From Scleroderma bovista (taxonomy: Eukaryota > Basidiomycota > Agaricomycetes > Boletales > Sclerodermataceae), in the NCBI GenBank assembly GCA_037178675.1, contig JAYMGJ010000221.1:1-64000 (forward strand): a stretch of DNA of 64,000 nucleotides, read 5' to 3'. A program made the translations under genes and the position numbers. Positions 48,232-61,039 of this stretch are shown in pieces. Each line of letters begins with the position of its first letter. The first letter of the stretch is position 1. A model generated the notes under the pieces. It was not told the DNA's origin, did not search any database, and was given only the letters and a program-made list of their open reading frames with translations.

Positions 48232-49144
48232 CTGATGATGAATAGCATGATATTCTGCGTCATTCTTGCTCCACCAACCCAGTGGATTATACGGGAATCG
48301 ATATCCGGAGTGCTGGTCAATAACCCTGACCACCGAGAAGGTAAAGAAAACCAGATTTTGTCGAGGAGTCAATCCAGTCACAGAGCTGGCTACGAGAGAG
48401 CCCATGACGTCTTGTATGAACCCTTCACCCACATGGCCGTACAATGCACCAAAGGCATAGGGAGCATATAGCCTATGGTGGATAGAATGGACGTGCTTGT
48501 AAAGAAACTTGTTCACGTGCATCAAGCGGTGGCCGAAATACATCCAGGTATCGAAAATAATCCTGTTGGTTGTCAGAACGAGTATCCAAGGGAGGACTGG
48601 AATGCACTTACATCGCCAGGATAAGTTGGGAAATAGGAATGATCCACCAATACAGCCAATAGGCAATCTCACTTTTGTGCAATGCCAACATACTGACCAG
48701 CAGATTCGGAATAAACCTAAGCTGAGCAAAACCCAGCAGTGCGCCTTCCACTGCTTCTAACTCCTTTTCACAGCGGAAAAGTGAAATGTGTGGCACCTCT
48801 TCGAGGAAAGTTAAACCGAGCCCAGTTTGCATGACTTGCTGTGCGACAACGGAAAATACGACTTGTGAGCGGGTCGCCAAGTTACGAGGCTTAGACCCGT
48901 CTGGGTCGTGAACGCGGTATCGGTCGAGCCATTTCCATCCGGAGTGGTCAAGGATATCAAAAACGACCGACAAGGCCCAGTACACGATATGATGGGCAAC
49001 CAAAGACAGTACGGCGTCCGGTATACCTGCGACGAGATCCTTGCGAGCAACGAAGTAAAAGGGGATTGCGAAAGATAATAAATTTGTCTCTAGTCCGCCT
49101 GCGGACGGTGGACAAGTCATGTTTTGGGCTGCATGAAGAGACAT
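48067..49144 (-). CDS. Sphingolipid C4-hydroxylase-like, array copy 5
   Basis: Exons 49144-48612, 48562-48232 and 48180-48067 give 325 residues. Histidine boxes: HRLMH (TWMYFGHRLMHVNKF), HSIHH (YKHVHSIHHRLYAPYAFG), HAIHH (EYHAIHHQ). N-terminal blocks IPFYFVARKDLVAGIPDAVL and WKWLDRYRVHDPDGSKPRNL fit the array. Near-identical to copy 3 in introns, exon 3 and 3' flank though on the opposite strand. All residues expected for iron binding are retained, so it is probably functional. The start MSLHAAQNMTCPP was chosen as the ATG nearest to sister starts; the frame is open upstream to 49282 without similarity to the sisters. Confidence 0.87.
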
Positions 49145-50327
49145 GTTGGTAGAGAGCAGAAACTGTGCTAGCCAACAGCGGATGCAGCGGCTTGTATGAC
49201 GAGCGGTAATGGAACGACGATAACATAGATCATTGTTTAAATATCCATCGAGGGGCTCGGGCCACGCTCCAGTCGTTGCCATGCTTCAGCTGTCCGCGAC
49301 CGAAACCACATCGATGCAACACTTGAGATAGGCTGTCCGTTGAGCGGTGTAAGACAAAATGCAATATTTAGAATGCAGTGCAAAAGCGAAGTTTGCCTCA
49401 CCGATATGATCTAAGGATGCTTGGATATCATGGTGAGTGATAGCATCGAGGGCAAACAGGAACAGTACCAAAATTGGCCGACTATGTTTCAAGGCCAGTA
49501 CTCCAGTGGCCAGCCAATCAGCTGGTGTAAAACCGTGAATGTTTGAACAGCCAGCCACTTGGCAGCGATTATTGCCGTCATGATCCCAGTGTGGCGACGG
49601 ATGATCTGAGCGTGAAGATTTCGCGCCCTTGCTGATGGAGAATAAGTAGATACATGTTTCAGTGTCAGTCCCTCATCGCCGGTAGTGCCGTGCCGCGCTT
49701 CACGATGTGCAGAGAATGTGATGGGGTGTTTCAAGTTAAGGTAATGAATTAATGATGTCCTCAGGTCCGCACTGCTCCGCTTGATTTTCGTCACACCCTT
49801 ACACCAACAACCAAATCACAACTGAGGACCGAGGTTCACTGCAGGAAGTGGGGAAGTTTGAAACTCATTATGGCTTTGTAAATTTATCCGGTGCGTCCTT
49901 GACTAGTTATTTTGAAATGGCCTCTTTGGAGCAGCATCATGGGCAGCTCCTGCTACTGTACAGACATTTTATTCAAACAGGCATACAACCCCGACACGGC
50001 CCTTTCGGGCCATGGCTACATGAGTTGAAACTTGAAAGTGTGTCGTGCTGTGATTCGAGTTTTGCAGCCGTGACATTTTGCGAAACAAGTTATGGCAATT
50101 TCTAATACAACTTGTCTTAAAATCACAGCTGGTATGTAGGTTCTACTATGTAGACGATCTCAACAATTCTGTAGCAACCATAAATAGCATTGAACATTAT
50201 AAACAGTCAGATAGAACAGGATATTAGCCGTTACTTTGTTAAGTACATCAGATTGTACATTAAGACGAAAAAGTGAATGCCTGCAGCAGAATGCCAGAAC
50301 GCCGGGCGGATGAATCATTGGATACAG
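49145..50327. other. Spacer between array copies 5 and 6
   Basis: About 1.2 kb: copy 5 promoter and copy 6 3' flank. No coding evidence; open frames at 49286-49794 (-) have no motifs. Confidence 0.4.
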
Positions 50328-51412
50328 TCATGTGGTTTTGGTCTTGCGCCTGCGTTCCTCGATTTGCTTTCTCGTTAGTCTGGTGCCCAACATAGCATCC
50401 CAGTGTACAAAGAAAGGTTGTGAGAAGTTAGATTTAATCCCAATAGCCTGCAAGAAATAACGAAATGTCAACGCAACTACTCGAATGGTAAGTGGACAGT
50501 GACAGACCTGATGATGGATGTCATGGTAGTCTGCATTGTTTGCACTGAACATCTGAAGGGGATCGAACGGCAAATTGTACCCGCAGTGATCGTCGACCGT
50601 CTTACACGTGCTGAAGGCAAACAAGAACATGGCCTGCCTGACAGACATTCCGGCAAGGTATTCTGCCAAAGCAGCACCAATCGTGTCTAGGATAAGACCT
50701 TCGAGGGGATGGTTGTAGAGAGCACCGAACGCGTAGGGGACGTAGAGTCGGTGGTGGACTGAGTGCAATTTCTTGTAGAGGAACTTGTTGGAGTGCATCA
50801 GGCGGTGAAGGAAGTACTGCCAGGTATCAATGATGAAGCTACAAACGAAGTTAGAAAGATCGGTCTTCGACTAAGAGAGCGTGACACTCACAGAGCAAAT
50901 AGCAACTGGACAGCTGGTATACCCCACCAGTATAACCAATGGGTAACTTCTGCTCCACGCCGCTGCAAGAAGGTTTCTCCGGCATGAGAACCGAGCACTA
51001 GTTTCGCCGTATACACCAGCGCCTTTGCAACTACCTCCATCTCACTACGGCATGTAGCAGCAGATATGCGAGGAACCTCCGAGAGCCAAAAGTAACCAAG
51101 GATCGTCTGAACGATGTGTTGGTAAACCACTGCCCGGATGACCTCGCTGCGGGTTGCGATGTTACGCGACGTTATCTCTTCCGATTCATGGATTCGGTAT
51201 TTGTCAAGCCACTTCCAACCAGATATATCAAGACAGTGGAATAACAGCGACAGGGTCCAGTATGCAACAAGCGGTGCTGCAAGAGTAAGTGCGGTATCCG
51301 GTACAGAGTCGAAGATGTTCTGTCGCATGGCATAGTAGAATGGAGGCTCCAGCGGAGGAAGGCAAATGTTTTCACCGTCCCAGAAGGTATGGCAAGGATC
51401 TGCAGCTGTCAT
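50328..51412 (-). CDS. SUR2: Sphingolipid C4-hydroxylase-like, array copy 6 (most canonical)
   Basis: Exons 51412-50892, 50838-50508 and 50447-50328 give 323 residues. Histidine boxes: HRLMH (IIDTWQYFLHRLMHSNKFLY), HSVHH (KLHSVHHRLYVPYAFGALYN) and HDIHH (DYHDIHHQ). Unlike the other copies it keeps features of standard fungal Sur2: DTWQYF, YNHPLEGLILDTIGAALA, TCKTVDDHCGYNLPFDPLQ. It has therefore probably stayed closest to the ancestral gene, while copies 1-5 diverged together (all share DTW-M/T-YF, HQHSGY or DQHSGY, and GTAAGTGCA at the intron 1 donor). The gene symbol is by similarity. Expected reaction: C4-hydroxylation of sphinganine in the ER. Confidence 0.85.
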
Positions 51413-51836
51413 GGAGTCCGGATGTCAAGAGGTCGACTTGACTGTGGCGATAAATGTACAGATTCTGTCAGATGTATAGTGGAGGCACCGAATACGATAA
51501 TCCAAGACCAAAGCAAAGCTTTTAAGGCGACACCATCCAGAGGCAGGCTGTGGGCTTCATCAACTGACGTGACAGTAAACAAGACACGTGATTGGTTCTA
51601 CTGATAGGATCAAAAACAGCTTTTATTGTAAACTACAACATAATTCTAGTGAATATTCACATTAGGGAGGGAGCTTAGATAGAGGGTGTACAGAACAGAT
51701 CGCACAATGAGCGCAGTGAATACAGATGCAGTGAATATCCTGATTGTCCGAAATTTGCTGCCCATAGAGGCGAATTAAAGGAGGTACTCGTCGGTATCAG
51801 AGGGAGACGTTTCAGTGTCTTGATCATGGGTGTGCC
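51413..51836. other. Spacer between array copy 6 and CNOT9
   Basis: Promoter of copy 6 and 3' UTR of CNOT9; no other signal. Confidence 0.4.
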
Positions 51837-53072
51837 TCACTGTTCATTGAGGTTGTTGAGAAGCGTGGTCAAGCAGCGCTTGGTAACCATGTCGCCCTAA
51901 CACGCGCTGAGTGAAACAGTCATACGGCTGTGCAAAGCGCACTTACCTTTAAGAGGGAACTGAAAGTTTGATCGCGAAGAGGCTCCGGCAGACAAGCACG
52001 GAGCGCCTCCCTTGCCCTGAATGCATGTCAACGGAAGTATCAGTGACGATTGGCGTGGAACATACCTCACGTTGTCACTCAATCTCAGATAACACCGCAC
52101 GACGTGTTTCAAAAGTCTAACCGCTTGTGTTTCAACCAACTGGTTGACCATGTTGCTCAGCACAGTGCCCACAGCGTAGAAGCGCTCGTAAGTGTGGCAG
52201 ATATAAGTCAAACCGGTCTCATCAAGGAGAATTTTCTGAACAATAAAGATAGCGACAGTCTTGGATAGTTCGGAGCCAGTCTCCATGATACGTAGGCAAA
52301 GTGGGATGATTTCAGTGGAGAGAAGGAAGTGAATGACAGTGGAGTTGTCATTTTGCTTCAATCGACCAAAAGAGTCAGTGACTTGGCTCCAAAATGCCAC
52401 GGGAAACTCACTTTGACAAGAGCACCAATGACACCGAGGGATGTAAGTCGGAGATACTCGAATGGACGGGTTTTCGATGTCGTGTTCAAAAAGGGATAAA
52501 GAAAGAGAGGTATGTGAGCTATTGCATGTAAGATACCACTGGTGAGAAGGTAACAAAGGATACTCTCACCATTCAGGAACAACTGTCTTGTTTCGGGGTG
52601 AGAGGCCACACATTGTAGAAGGGCGAGGGCGTTGCACACGCGGTTCGAAACGTGTGCAGTGAGGTTTGGGGGTGAAAGAAGAGGATAAACCGAGACAATT
52701 TCCTGGAGAAGGGCGGGCATAATACCTGAAATCCACACCAAAAACGATGATCCAAGAAGCTCAGCCGCAGTGAACGAACATACCGAATGAATGCCAAAGT
52801 ACGAGGGCAAGATCATCGTACTGTTCCCTCTTCTTGCTCAGCTCAAGCAGCGCCGCCTCCCTCGTATTTGGGTCCAGTAAGTCAATTACTAGAGCATAGA
52901 TTTTGCTCTCCTCCTGAAAGCCAAGTATGTGGCTCTGATGAGACTGAAGAATGGTGGGAGTTTCAGAGTAGGCTGAAAGAGTAGTGGCAGCAGAAAAGCG
53001 TTGCTGGTAGGGATTAAACTGTCCGGCATGCTGCATGTACGAGAGCGGCTTGGGTGAAATGAGCCCCGCCAT
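51837..53072 (-). CDS. CAF40: CCR4-NOT complex subunit CNOT9 (Caf40/Rcd1)
   Basis: Armadillo-repeat subunit of the CCR4-NOT deadenylase complex, linking it to mRNA-binding partners. Six exons (53072-52784, 52725-52570, 52518-52412, 52355-52066, 52016-51947, 51896-51837) join in frame to 323 residues. Blocks are highly conserved: [164 protein letters not shown]. About 60 N-terminal residues are Gln/Ser-rich and variable, as usual in fungi. It lies 196 bp downstream of the MMS22 homologue on the same strand. Confidence 0.97.
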
Positions 53073-53268
53073 GGCTGCGCTGGCGAACTGTGGAGTGCCT
53101 CGTCGGGTGTAAGCAACTGGACTTGGTGTGTGAACGAACCGATGAACAGGTGTGCTCTTATGTAAGCCAACTTCGAGAGTGATAACAACGAACTCTCACG
53201 AAACCAGGATAGCGTAGGGATACAGGGAATATAGCTAAGAATACACACATGCACACGTCCACCTACAC

Positions 53269-56200
53269 TCAAGTATCAATGTCCCTTTTCAGCGCTGCCT
53301 GTCCCCACCCGATAGCTTCCTTAAGACGTGGATGAGACGTTAGTTCATCGTGGCCAAACAACAGACGGTATACACTTCGGCAAAAGTCGGCATATTCTTC
53401 CTGACTCTCGCCTGATGCATCTGTCTGTAGACTGGTCAAATGGCTGAGCGTGGTAAATATCACGGAACTTTACCAGATAAATGTCACGCATCGCTGAGAA
53501 CATCGAGATCAGGAAACCGACATATATTTCACTCTCGACGGTCATGCCTGCACGGACGCGCTCCGCAACATGGGTGAATATGACTTGGTTACGTGAGATG
53601 CTTCCGTTATGTTTGATAGTCATTATGGACTTACCTTCAAGCAGCTGCACACGTTTCTCTCGGTATTCAGCTTCGCCGATCTCAAACCTTATCTGAGGGC
53701 CCACAAGCTCGAAGGGAACACCTTGGAACAATGGGTGGCGCAGCTTGTCCAGGGTGAACACCACTGACGCATATTCGTGCTCGATGGTTGGCTTGAACGA
53801 AACTGATGCCACGAGCAGCACGCTGATAAATTCGTCCTGGTATTTCTACTCAAAAGTCATCAGATTAATCCAGGGTCGAGGCCAGAGGAATAACTGTACA
53901 GGATATGCCGCGGGGTCCAGATGTAGTAGACTCAGATTGAATCGTAGGCCAACTCGCCGGCGCCATGACGCGTCGATGATCTTCTCCCAGGACTGCTGCC
54001 CCAATTTCATGTATAACGACCAATCTTTGTTGCCGTTCTGGATAAGGACATTCGCACAGCCAACCCAACACTCTATCCATTCATCAGCAACGCCTGTGCG
54101 AATTTCCTGTCCCTTTCCATTCTCGCTGTCCCCAAGATGTTTGCAGACCAGACGGTAGACAGCAGGAGTAATGGATTTGTCCAGGACCTAACGCGGTTCG
54201 CAATTCAGCCAAGAGAAGACATAGCAAGGAAGCTTACCTTGCACAATGCGTCCTCTTTCGCTTTGAGGTTGGTGACAACTAGTTTGTCAGGTTCCTCTCC
54301 GAGTGCTGCTAAAAGTTCTGCATCATTAAGTTCCAAGTACAGTTTCTCGTACTCTTCTTGACTCTCTTGACTTTCTTGGTTCTGCATAACGGGGGCCCAT
54401 TCCGACGGTTGTTTCGGAGGAAATGCCTTGATCCGTGCATTTAGAAAGGATTGCACAAGCATTCGAATTTCTAGACCTGTCTGTGATAGTGTAACGAGAT
54501 TAGTCCCAGGATTGAAAACCCGGGTTACCCAGGCTAGTCCACAGCATTATAAGGTGAGATGCCTCCTTCGATAATGTCGCGTACTTACGTCCATCCAGGA
54601 GAGCAGGGTCGGGATACTCGTTCCTTGTGTCCTTGTTCAGCGATTCAGTTTCGATGATCTTGCGTACCGATCCTAGCAACAATTGGATGAGGGTGATTGC
54701 GCCCCGCTTGGCGACGTTATTGACCCCAGGCTTGCCGTCCTTTTGTGACGATTCGGCTTCTTTGTAGTCGTCCATGAGGATGTTGGCCATGTCCGCGAGC
54801 CATCCAAGTGCATCATCGAGTGGGAGTTTGTGGTGACGCATAATCGTGGCAAAGTACATCATGCCATATATACACGCCATCCTCGACGCATCATCCGCCT
54901 CCTTGAAATTGACACATCGACGAGCCTGTCCAATACGAAATCGAACATTCGAGTCAGTCGGATCAAGATGGATTGCGATCGCCATCGCACTGAAACGGTT
55001 CATTAGCATGGAGAGCTCGTGGTTGGTCGGCGGTGCTGTTTTGGAGAACGGCACAGGGCTAACTGGAACTGCAATCTGGAGGAGTTTCTTGATATTCGAC
55101 GTCTTCTGTCGGGAATCCGTATCCGAGGCGCTTGAATACACTGCTTGAACTACCATTTTCAAGAAGATCTCAAAGACCGAGTCGTGGTGGTCGCTTTTGG
55201 AAAGTAGCTCGAGATCACCATGTTCGAGAAACCCCATGTATGTTGGCTTCTCGTTCTTAAGATTCACGAAGTTACGGCTTCGGAATATCTCTTGGAGAGT
55301 TTTGAACATGGGCATAGCCTCGTCCAATCGCCAATGCCATCGGCTCCAAAGTAAAAAGCACCTTGTGACTATGCATGTCAAATAGTCATCCCTCTTCCTC
55401 AATGCACGAGGCGGTAGCTGTCGTTCCTTGTCCGGATTTGCCGTAAGAACAATTTTCTTGAGGGCGACAGCGACTAAATCCCAACTTGCAGGAAGCCGAA
55501 ATGCAGAAGTCGATAGTCCATGAACCGAGAACTGCGAAAGTGCGCATAGACTGAATATTGTCCGCCACATGTGCTCGCTGGCTTCAGCTCCTGTTGGCGA
55601 AGAATCTGGGTACATGTCCCCAAGAAGACGCCAGAATGAATGGCGAGGTGACTCTCCGGTAAAGCCTCCCCACAAACTGTCACAAGCACTCAGTAGATGC
55701 ATCAGACATATCCACAGCTCCGCAGCTCGGTGACCTAACGCAGTCGTCTCTATGTCATTCTCCAGGTCACGAAACGACACAACAGCAGCCTGCAAGTCAG
55801 TGGCCAGAATGTGACGCATGAGCTGCTTCGAGAATGTCTCGATATCGTGCCATGTGAACAACCCTCTTTGATACTTGACACCAACCGCTAGCCGTGCTGC
55901 CAATTCCAGTAAAAACCAATGGACTGTCAAGGAGAATAGACTTGGCTGGATGTCACTTAGGAAGGGTAGGAAGCCATTCGAATATTCCTTGATTGCTGTC
56001 TCGAGCGCGCCAAACTCCTCGCTCTCGGCTTGAGCTCCAAGCCAAGATAAGAGCTGACAGGATGTTCGCAAGACATGCTCCCAGTCTTTGACTTTCTCAT
56101 TATCAAGGTCTTCATCACGACGCATCATCTCCCCAAGCTGGTCAAATAACGGGCCTAGAATTCCAGTAAATTCCGCCGTCGAGGTAGTGGGACCTATCGC

Positions 56201-59200
56201 AAAAGACTGAGAACTGCAAAGTGTTGGGGGGACGGGTTCGACTTGACCCAAAACGACCGAAACGAGCAGGTGAAGTAGACCCTTTCCAATAAAAGTGGAC
56301 GGTCCGAATTTTACACCGGATCGCAAAGGATGAACATTCATGTCAGGGACAATGTACCGGTGGGTTAACACAGGTGAGGGAGACCTACGGCCATGTGCAA
56401 AGGGCACGGGCTGTGGACGTGACGGTGACATGTGGCAATGCTGGCGCAAACTTGCAGGTTTCGACGGCTCCGCCGTAGAATGATGACGAGACGAGACCGG
56501 TGCGTTCCACCTCTCTATCTCAGCTTTCCAACTGGGATCTAGTGCCTGGTGAACGTCATTATCGTCATCATTTAAAACCAAGCTTCCAGGTCCCCGCATT
56601 AATCGTGGTTCGTGATGTTTCGAGGAAATCTTGACACCGTCATTATGAAGGGTGAAAAGTGCACCCTGTGCGGCGTTCCGATGTCGTTTCCGTTTTTTTC
56701 TCTTCACATCGGCTGCGGCCTCGAAAGACACGACAGGTTCTGCAGACCGATCCCTGTTTTGATGTTTCTTCGCTGGTGGCACCTTGGGTATACTGGGTCT
56801 GATGAAAGACCGGAGTGTTTGTTGCTTTTCTCTATGACGTCTCACCCCGCCTGTAACTATTTCCAGTCTGGCTGTATTATGCGTACCCGCCTTATTCGAT
56901 GGCCGTGATTTGTTAGATTCGCGCTTCTTCTCGCTCGGTGCTCTCGTACGAGTGAGCATCCAATCGATAAGACTCTTCTCCCGTGCATGTCCACGATATG
57001 GACGTTCCGGCGTCCGCAGATTGCTTCCCTTTCTATCCGCATCAGAGTCCTCGCTGCCTGTACCGCTTTCTGCAGATGAAGAGGGGTAATCATCGCTGAG
57101 AGAGATATGTTCATCATTGGAGTATCTCGGCCAAGGAGATTTGTGACGAGTTTTGGCCGTAGAACGACCACTCAAAGGGGAGTCGACTCCCATACCATCG
57201 TCGTTGCCCCCTTCCTCCTCACCAAGAAGTTCCACGTCAGAGCTTTCAGGATCGCCTGTTACCTTGATATCATGTTGAACAGCACTCCTTCGCACGCGCG
57301 CAACCCCAGGTATTAGTGGCACTTCCTTGGCTTCGCTATCACTCGAGGATAACGAATAGGCTCGGGGTCGAGGAGACGTCGAATGAGGTTGCTTCGCCTC
57401 TGCAAGATATCGAGCGACCATCGCAGCAGGCATCATCCTCCGTAATGCACGCATTTTCTTGCGGTCCTTCGTCGTCAGTTCAGGCACGGATGATGAACGT
57501 GAATCATTGTCCCCTGACTCATCAATTGAGATTACGGTTTGGGTTCCTGTATTACCGACCGAAGGACTTGAAGGGAGTTCAAACGCGTGGACAGGGGCTG
57601 GGGTAGGGTCACGCTCCGAGGGCCCGTCAAATTCGTTAAAATGCTGGAAATGATCGTCTTGTTGGTAATCGTAATCAAACTCGGGCGACTGCCGCGAATT
57701 TGACTGGGGGATAGGAGAGTGAGAAGAGGTACGAAATAGTGGTCCATGTGTTAGTCGGGGACGGGCAGGAGGTGAAGCTGGTTCTGAGTGTGCCCTAGTG
57801 AATGATTTAGGCGAAGGTGGTCCCTGAAAAAGTCAATCCACTGACCAGTAATCTGAGTAGACTGTATCTCACAAGTGATGCTCCGCGCTGCGAAGATAGA
57901 GTAGAGCGCACAGAAGGCGAAGGTATTGGAAAGGCCCTCCGTTTCATTGTGGGCTTCCTGGCCTCTAAATGAGCTTTCCTTGCTTCAGCCTCCGCCTTCT
58001 TTGTGGCAGCCCGATTATTTGCTTCCGCCTTCTCCCTTTCTCGACGAGCCTTTTTAGCTAGTTTGCGGATTTCATCATTATCCTCATCGCTACTTGACAA
58101 TGGCCTCAGTGCTTCGGGTAACCAGCCAATATCACTCTTATCGGGGGCTTCATCGACGTGATCAGGACCTGTACTCGACGTTCCCCTTCGCGGCTTCGGA
58201 ATAGTCTCCACGTAATCCCCATCCTCGTCCGGATTGTCAGGAGGACAATAAGCTAACTGAGTATCCTCCTCCTCCGGCTGTCCATGGGATTTCCTTCTTG
58301 GACTTCGAAATTTCACAATTGCATCTGGGTTAGAGCGCATCTGTTGTTTGTACATGAGCTTGTCGTATACGTATGGGTTAAGTTGTCTTGGATCCCTGCG
58401 ACGGAGAGAGTAGCGAACAAGGTGTGGTTCGGTGTCCTCGGGAATAGGAGCATCAGAGACCTCGATTAAGGTATTAGTGGGACGAGTGTTGGAAATCGAT
58501 GTCATACTTGAGTACCGAACGGGAGATAACAATTGTAATTCGTCAGGAGATGAAAAGCAGGTCTGATAATGAGGGGGGGAAGATAAGGGCGTGAGAGGGG
58601 ATGATTGTATCGCGGCTCGACCCAGGTTAGACAATTCAGCTTGATTCTGTGAGGACGTTGCAGGAGGCGAAGGATATCTTTGCATAGGCGACGAAAATAG
58701 CGAACATGGATCTGTCGATATCGAGCGGGAAGAGTGAGAGCTTTCAGGTGGCTTCGATGCTGAAGACGGAACAGACGATCGACCAATAGCATCCGTTGAG
58801 GGAGCAGAACGTCCTGGTGAAGAAGTAGGCTGTGAAAAACGAGGCGGAGATGAAAAGAGGGACATGTAATCAGGAGACATCCGACGATCCATAGTTTCGA
58901 GTGTCTCAGAGAATGACTGTAGTTCTACATCCCGCAAGGCTGTAGAGCTGGGTCGTGGAGGAATGTCCACAGGATGGGATGGTTGAACTAGGGAAGTAAC
59001 AGCTGGTATCAACGTCGAGCTTTCTGGAGACTCCAGACTGTCATGAGAAATCTACAACAGAATATCAAATAAAAGAGTAATGTAGGGTTGAAATGACGCA
59101 CCTTCAGTCGCTTTCTGGGCGATGGGCGACAGGGAGTGAGGTTAACATTGCGAAAGGGAGACACCTGGAATACGTTGCTAGCGCGTGTGGTAGAATCTGA

Positions 59201-59326
59201 CCGTTTGGACGCGTCATGACCGAGTGTATTATGCGGAGAATAGAATGTCCGGTGATCAACTTCAGAAACATCGATGATCTCTTGTTCGTCAACGTCGGAT
59301 GTATCGACTACGTCGTCTACGTCCAT
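53269..59326 (-). CDS. MMS22/MUS7-family replication-repair protein
   Basis: Large scaffold of the Rtt101-Mms1-Mms22 (Mus7) pathway needed for recovery of damaged replication forks. Eight exons (59326-59102, 59051-57873, 57823-54529, 54476-54238, 54187-53900, 53845-53635, 53583-53474, 53424-53269) join in frame to about 1,900 residues. The N-terminal third is Ser/Pro-rich and disordered but holds the family signature YSLRRRDPRQLNPYVYDKLM, YKQQMRSNPDAIVKF. The middle has DRKKMRALRRMMPAAMVARY LAEAKQ. The C-terminal half is helical and conserved (SHLIMLWTSLGLEIRMLVQS, RFEIGEAEYREKRVQLLE). Two splice choices matter: the intron at 54477-54528 uses the second of two close AGs, and the intron at 53846-53899 removes an in-frame TAG. 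Start MDVDDVVDTSDVDEQ; an upstream exon cannot be excluded. Confidence 0.9.
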
Positions 59327-61039
59327 CTGGTCAAGCAGGGCCCGCGTGTCAAGACAACTATTAGGTGGCGGCTTCTCACGTGATCGCGAAGGCCATCCTT
59401 GCTATTTTCCGTATCGCAGGCACTTCCAATGTGACCCACCGCAGGAACATCGAACCGACATGACCCCATAGGACAGGTCTATCTTAATCATATCCTGCTG
59501 TCAGTCTCCTTCTGACGGATATCACACTCCCCCCCCTCTTAATTTCCCCCTGTCGCTTCTCTTTCTCAGTGGTTATCAAGCTCCACGCAATTTCAACGGT
59601 TTGGTCGACCACTTGGGTAGGCCCTCTATGGTCAGAGATGAAGAACCTGCGCGGCGTTTCTGGCATTGTGCAAAGGGTTATGACAAGGTACGACAATCGA
59701 TTAGAATCCACCTGTTCATTCATTCATTCGAGGCGTAGTGCAAAGACTATATTGGATCGTAGTTGTGAACGACAGCAAACCGCTTGAGAAGATCGGGAGG
59801 GCTCCAAACAAACAACCGTCTGCACATGGGCTAATAACGACGTGAGAGGTGCACGATCTTGATGTTTGCGCTCGGATACGTGGCATGGGTTATGGAGGTT
59901 TTTTGCAACCATCGGCATAAGACATCACTCTCCCGCATCGTCGTACGACTCGACTCGAAATCGAGGACAATTCTTTGAAGACTTCGGAGTCTGGGCTTAG
60001 GATTCCATTCGGCCTGCAGGCGAGTCGAAAGGATTGTATCTCATCTCCTTGTTACAGTCGAAGGTATAGATGGTCCGATATCTTACCCTGTCAGACCCAT
60101 GAGAGACTAATCCTAATCAGACTCGCTTCGTAGAGCCAAGAGTGGGTCTTAGTGCTACCGACCCAGGAACGGGTTTCCAACTTCACATGTTTCATCATTG
60201 ATGCTGGGATATTTCAGATTATTAGTACATGCTAGTACAGCTTTGTGTGGCACTGAGTTAACTTACTGGCATTCACTGCTGTGGTATACAGCCTCGATGA
60301 TCATTACATGTATGCAGGCGACTGGCACTCTGTATGTCTTGAGGAAGCTTACCATCGCTCCACGAGCGGCATTGGGAGCCACTGGGAGTGCATGATGGGA
60401 AATGTTCTATGTTCCTGGTCATTCATGAGACTGTCACAACTCACTCGTAGTCCAAGTACATGCGGTGTGGTACATGTTCGAAAGCTCACTGAATCTTGAC
60501 ATTTTGACAAGGGGGCACTATGCAACGGCAAGTCAAACGCCAGGCGCCGCTTCGAAACCAGCAGAGGTTGTTCTTCCCCGAGCTGGGCTATGTTTTTATG
60601 GACGATTACCTTACGTCTAACCACAGGTCTTACGCTCCGAATCTCAGCCAGTTGCTTGCTGAGATTTCGTTGATGGGAAGGCTATGCTACTCTGTGCATC
60701 AATCACCCAAATCTGTGCTGGTGGCAACTACCACCGACGACGTGGGCGTATATAATGTCCTCGCCATTCCCCCCCAGAACTCCTTAGGCTCCTGGTCGAC
60801 CTCACTGCCTTCTTCGCCTTCGTTCTCTTTCCCTTGGGCAGGTTCCCTTTATTTTTCTTCCTCTCGCATTTTTTGTTCTATTCTTTTTTTGCTTGGCTGG
60901 TCCCAAGTCTCTTCAAGTTCTTATCAAGGGGAAACGAGTTACGCTGTATTCCATCCAACACATTAAGGTATGGGTCCGGGCTCTCGATGTCCACTCATTG
61001 CTCACCGGAGTCGAACAACAGCGAATTACTGAAGGAAGC
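59327..61039. other. Divergent intergenic region, MMS22 homologue / adenylation-ABC fusion
   Basis: 1.7 kb between divergent start codons. A TATA-like TATATAAT lies near 60749, about 290 bp before the fusion start, followed by a long pyrimidine-rich stretch (60770-60905) typical of fungal 5' regions; a non-coding first exon with an intron is possible. No gene recognised elsewhere. Confidence 0.4.

Noticed and set aside
53846..53848. In-frame TAG apparently truncating the MMS22 homologue
   Set aside because: A typical 54-nt intron (donor GTACAGTTAT at 53899, acceptor TTTTGAGTAG) removes it and joins DPAAYP to KYQDEF in frame.
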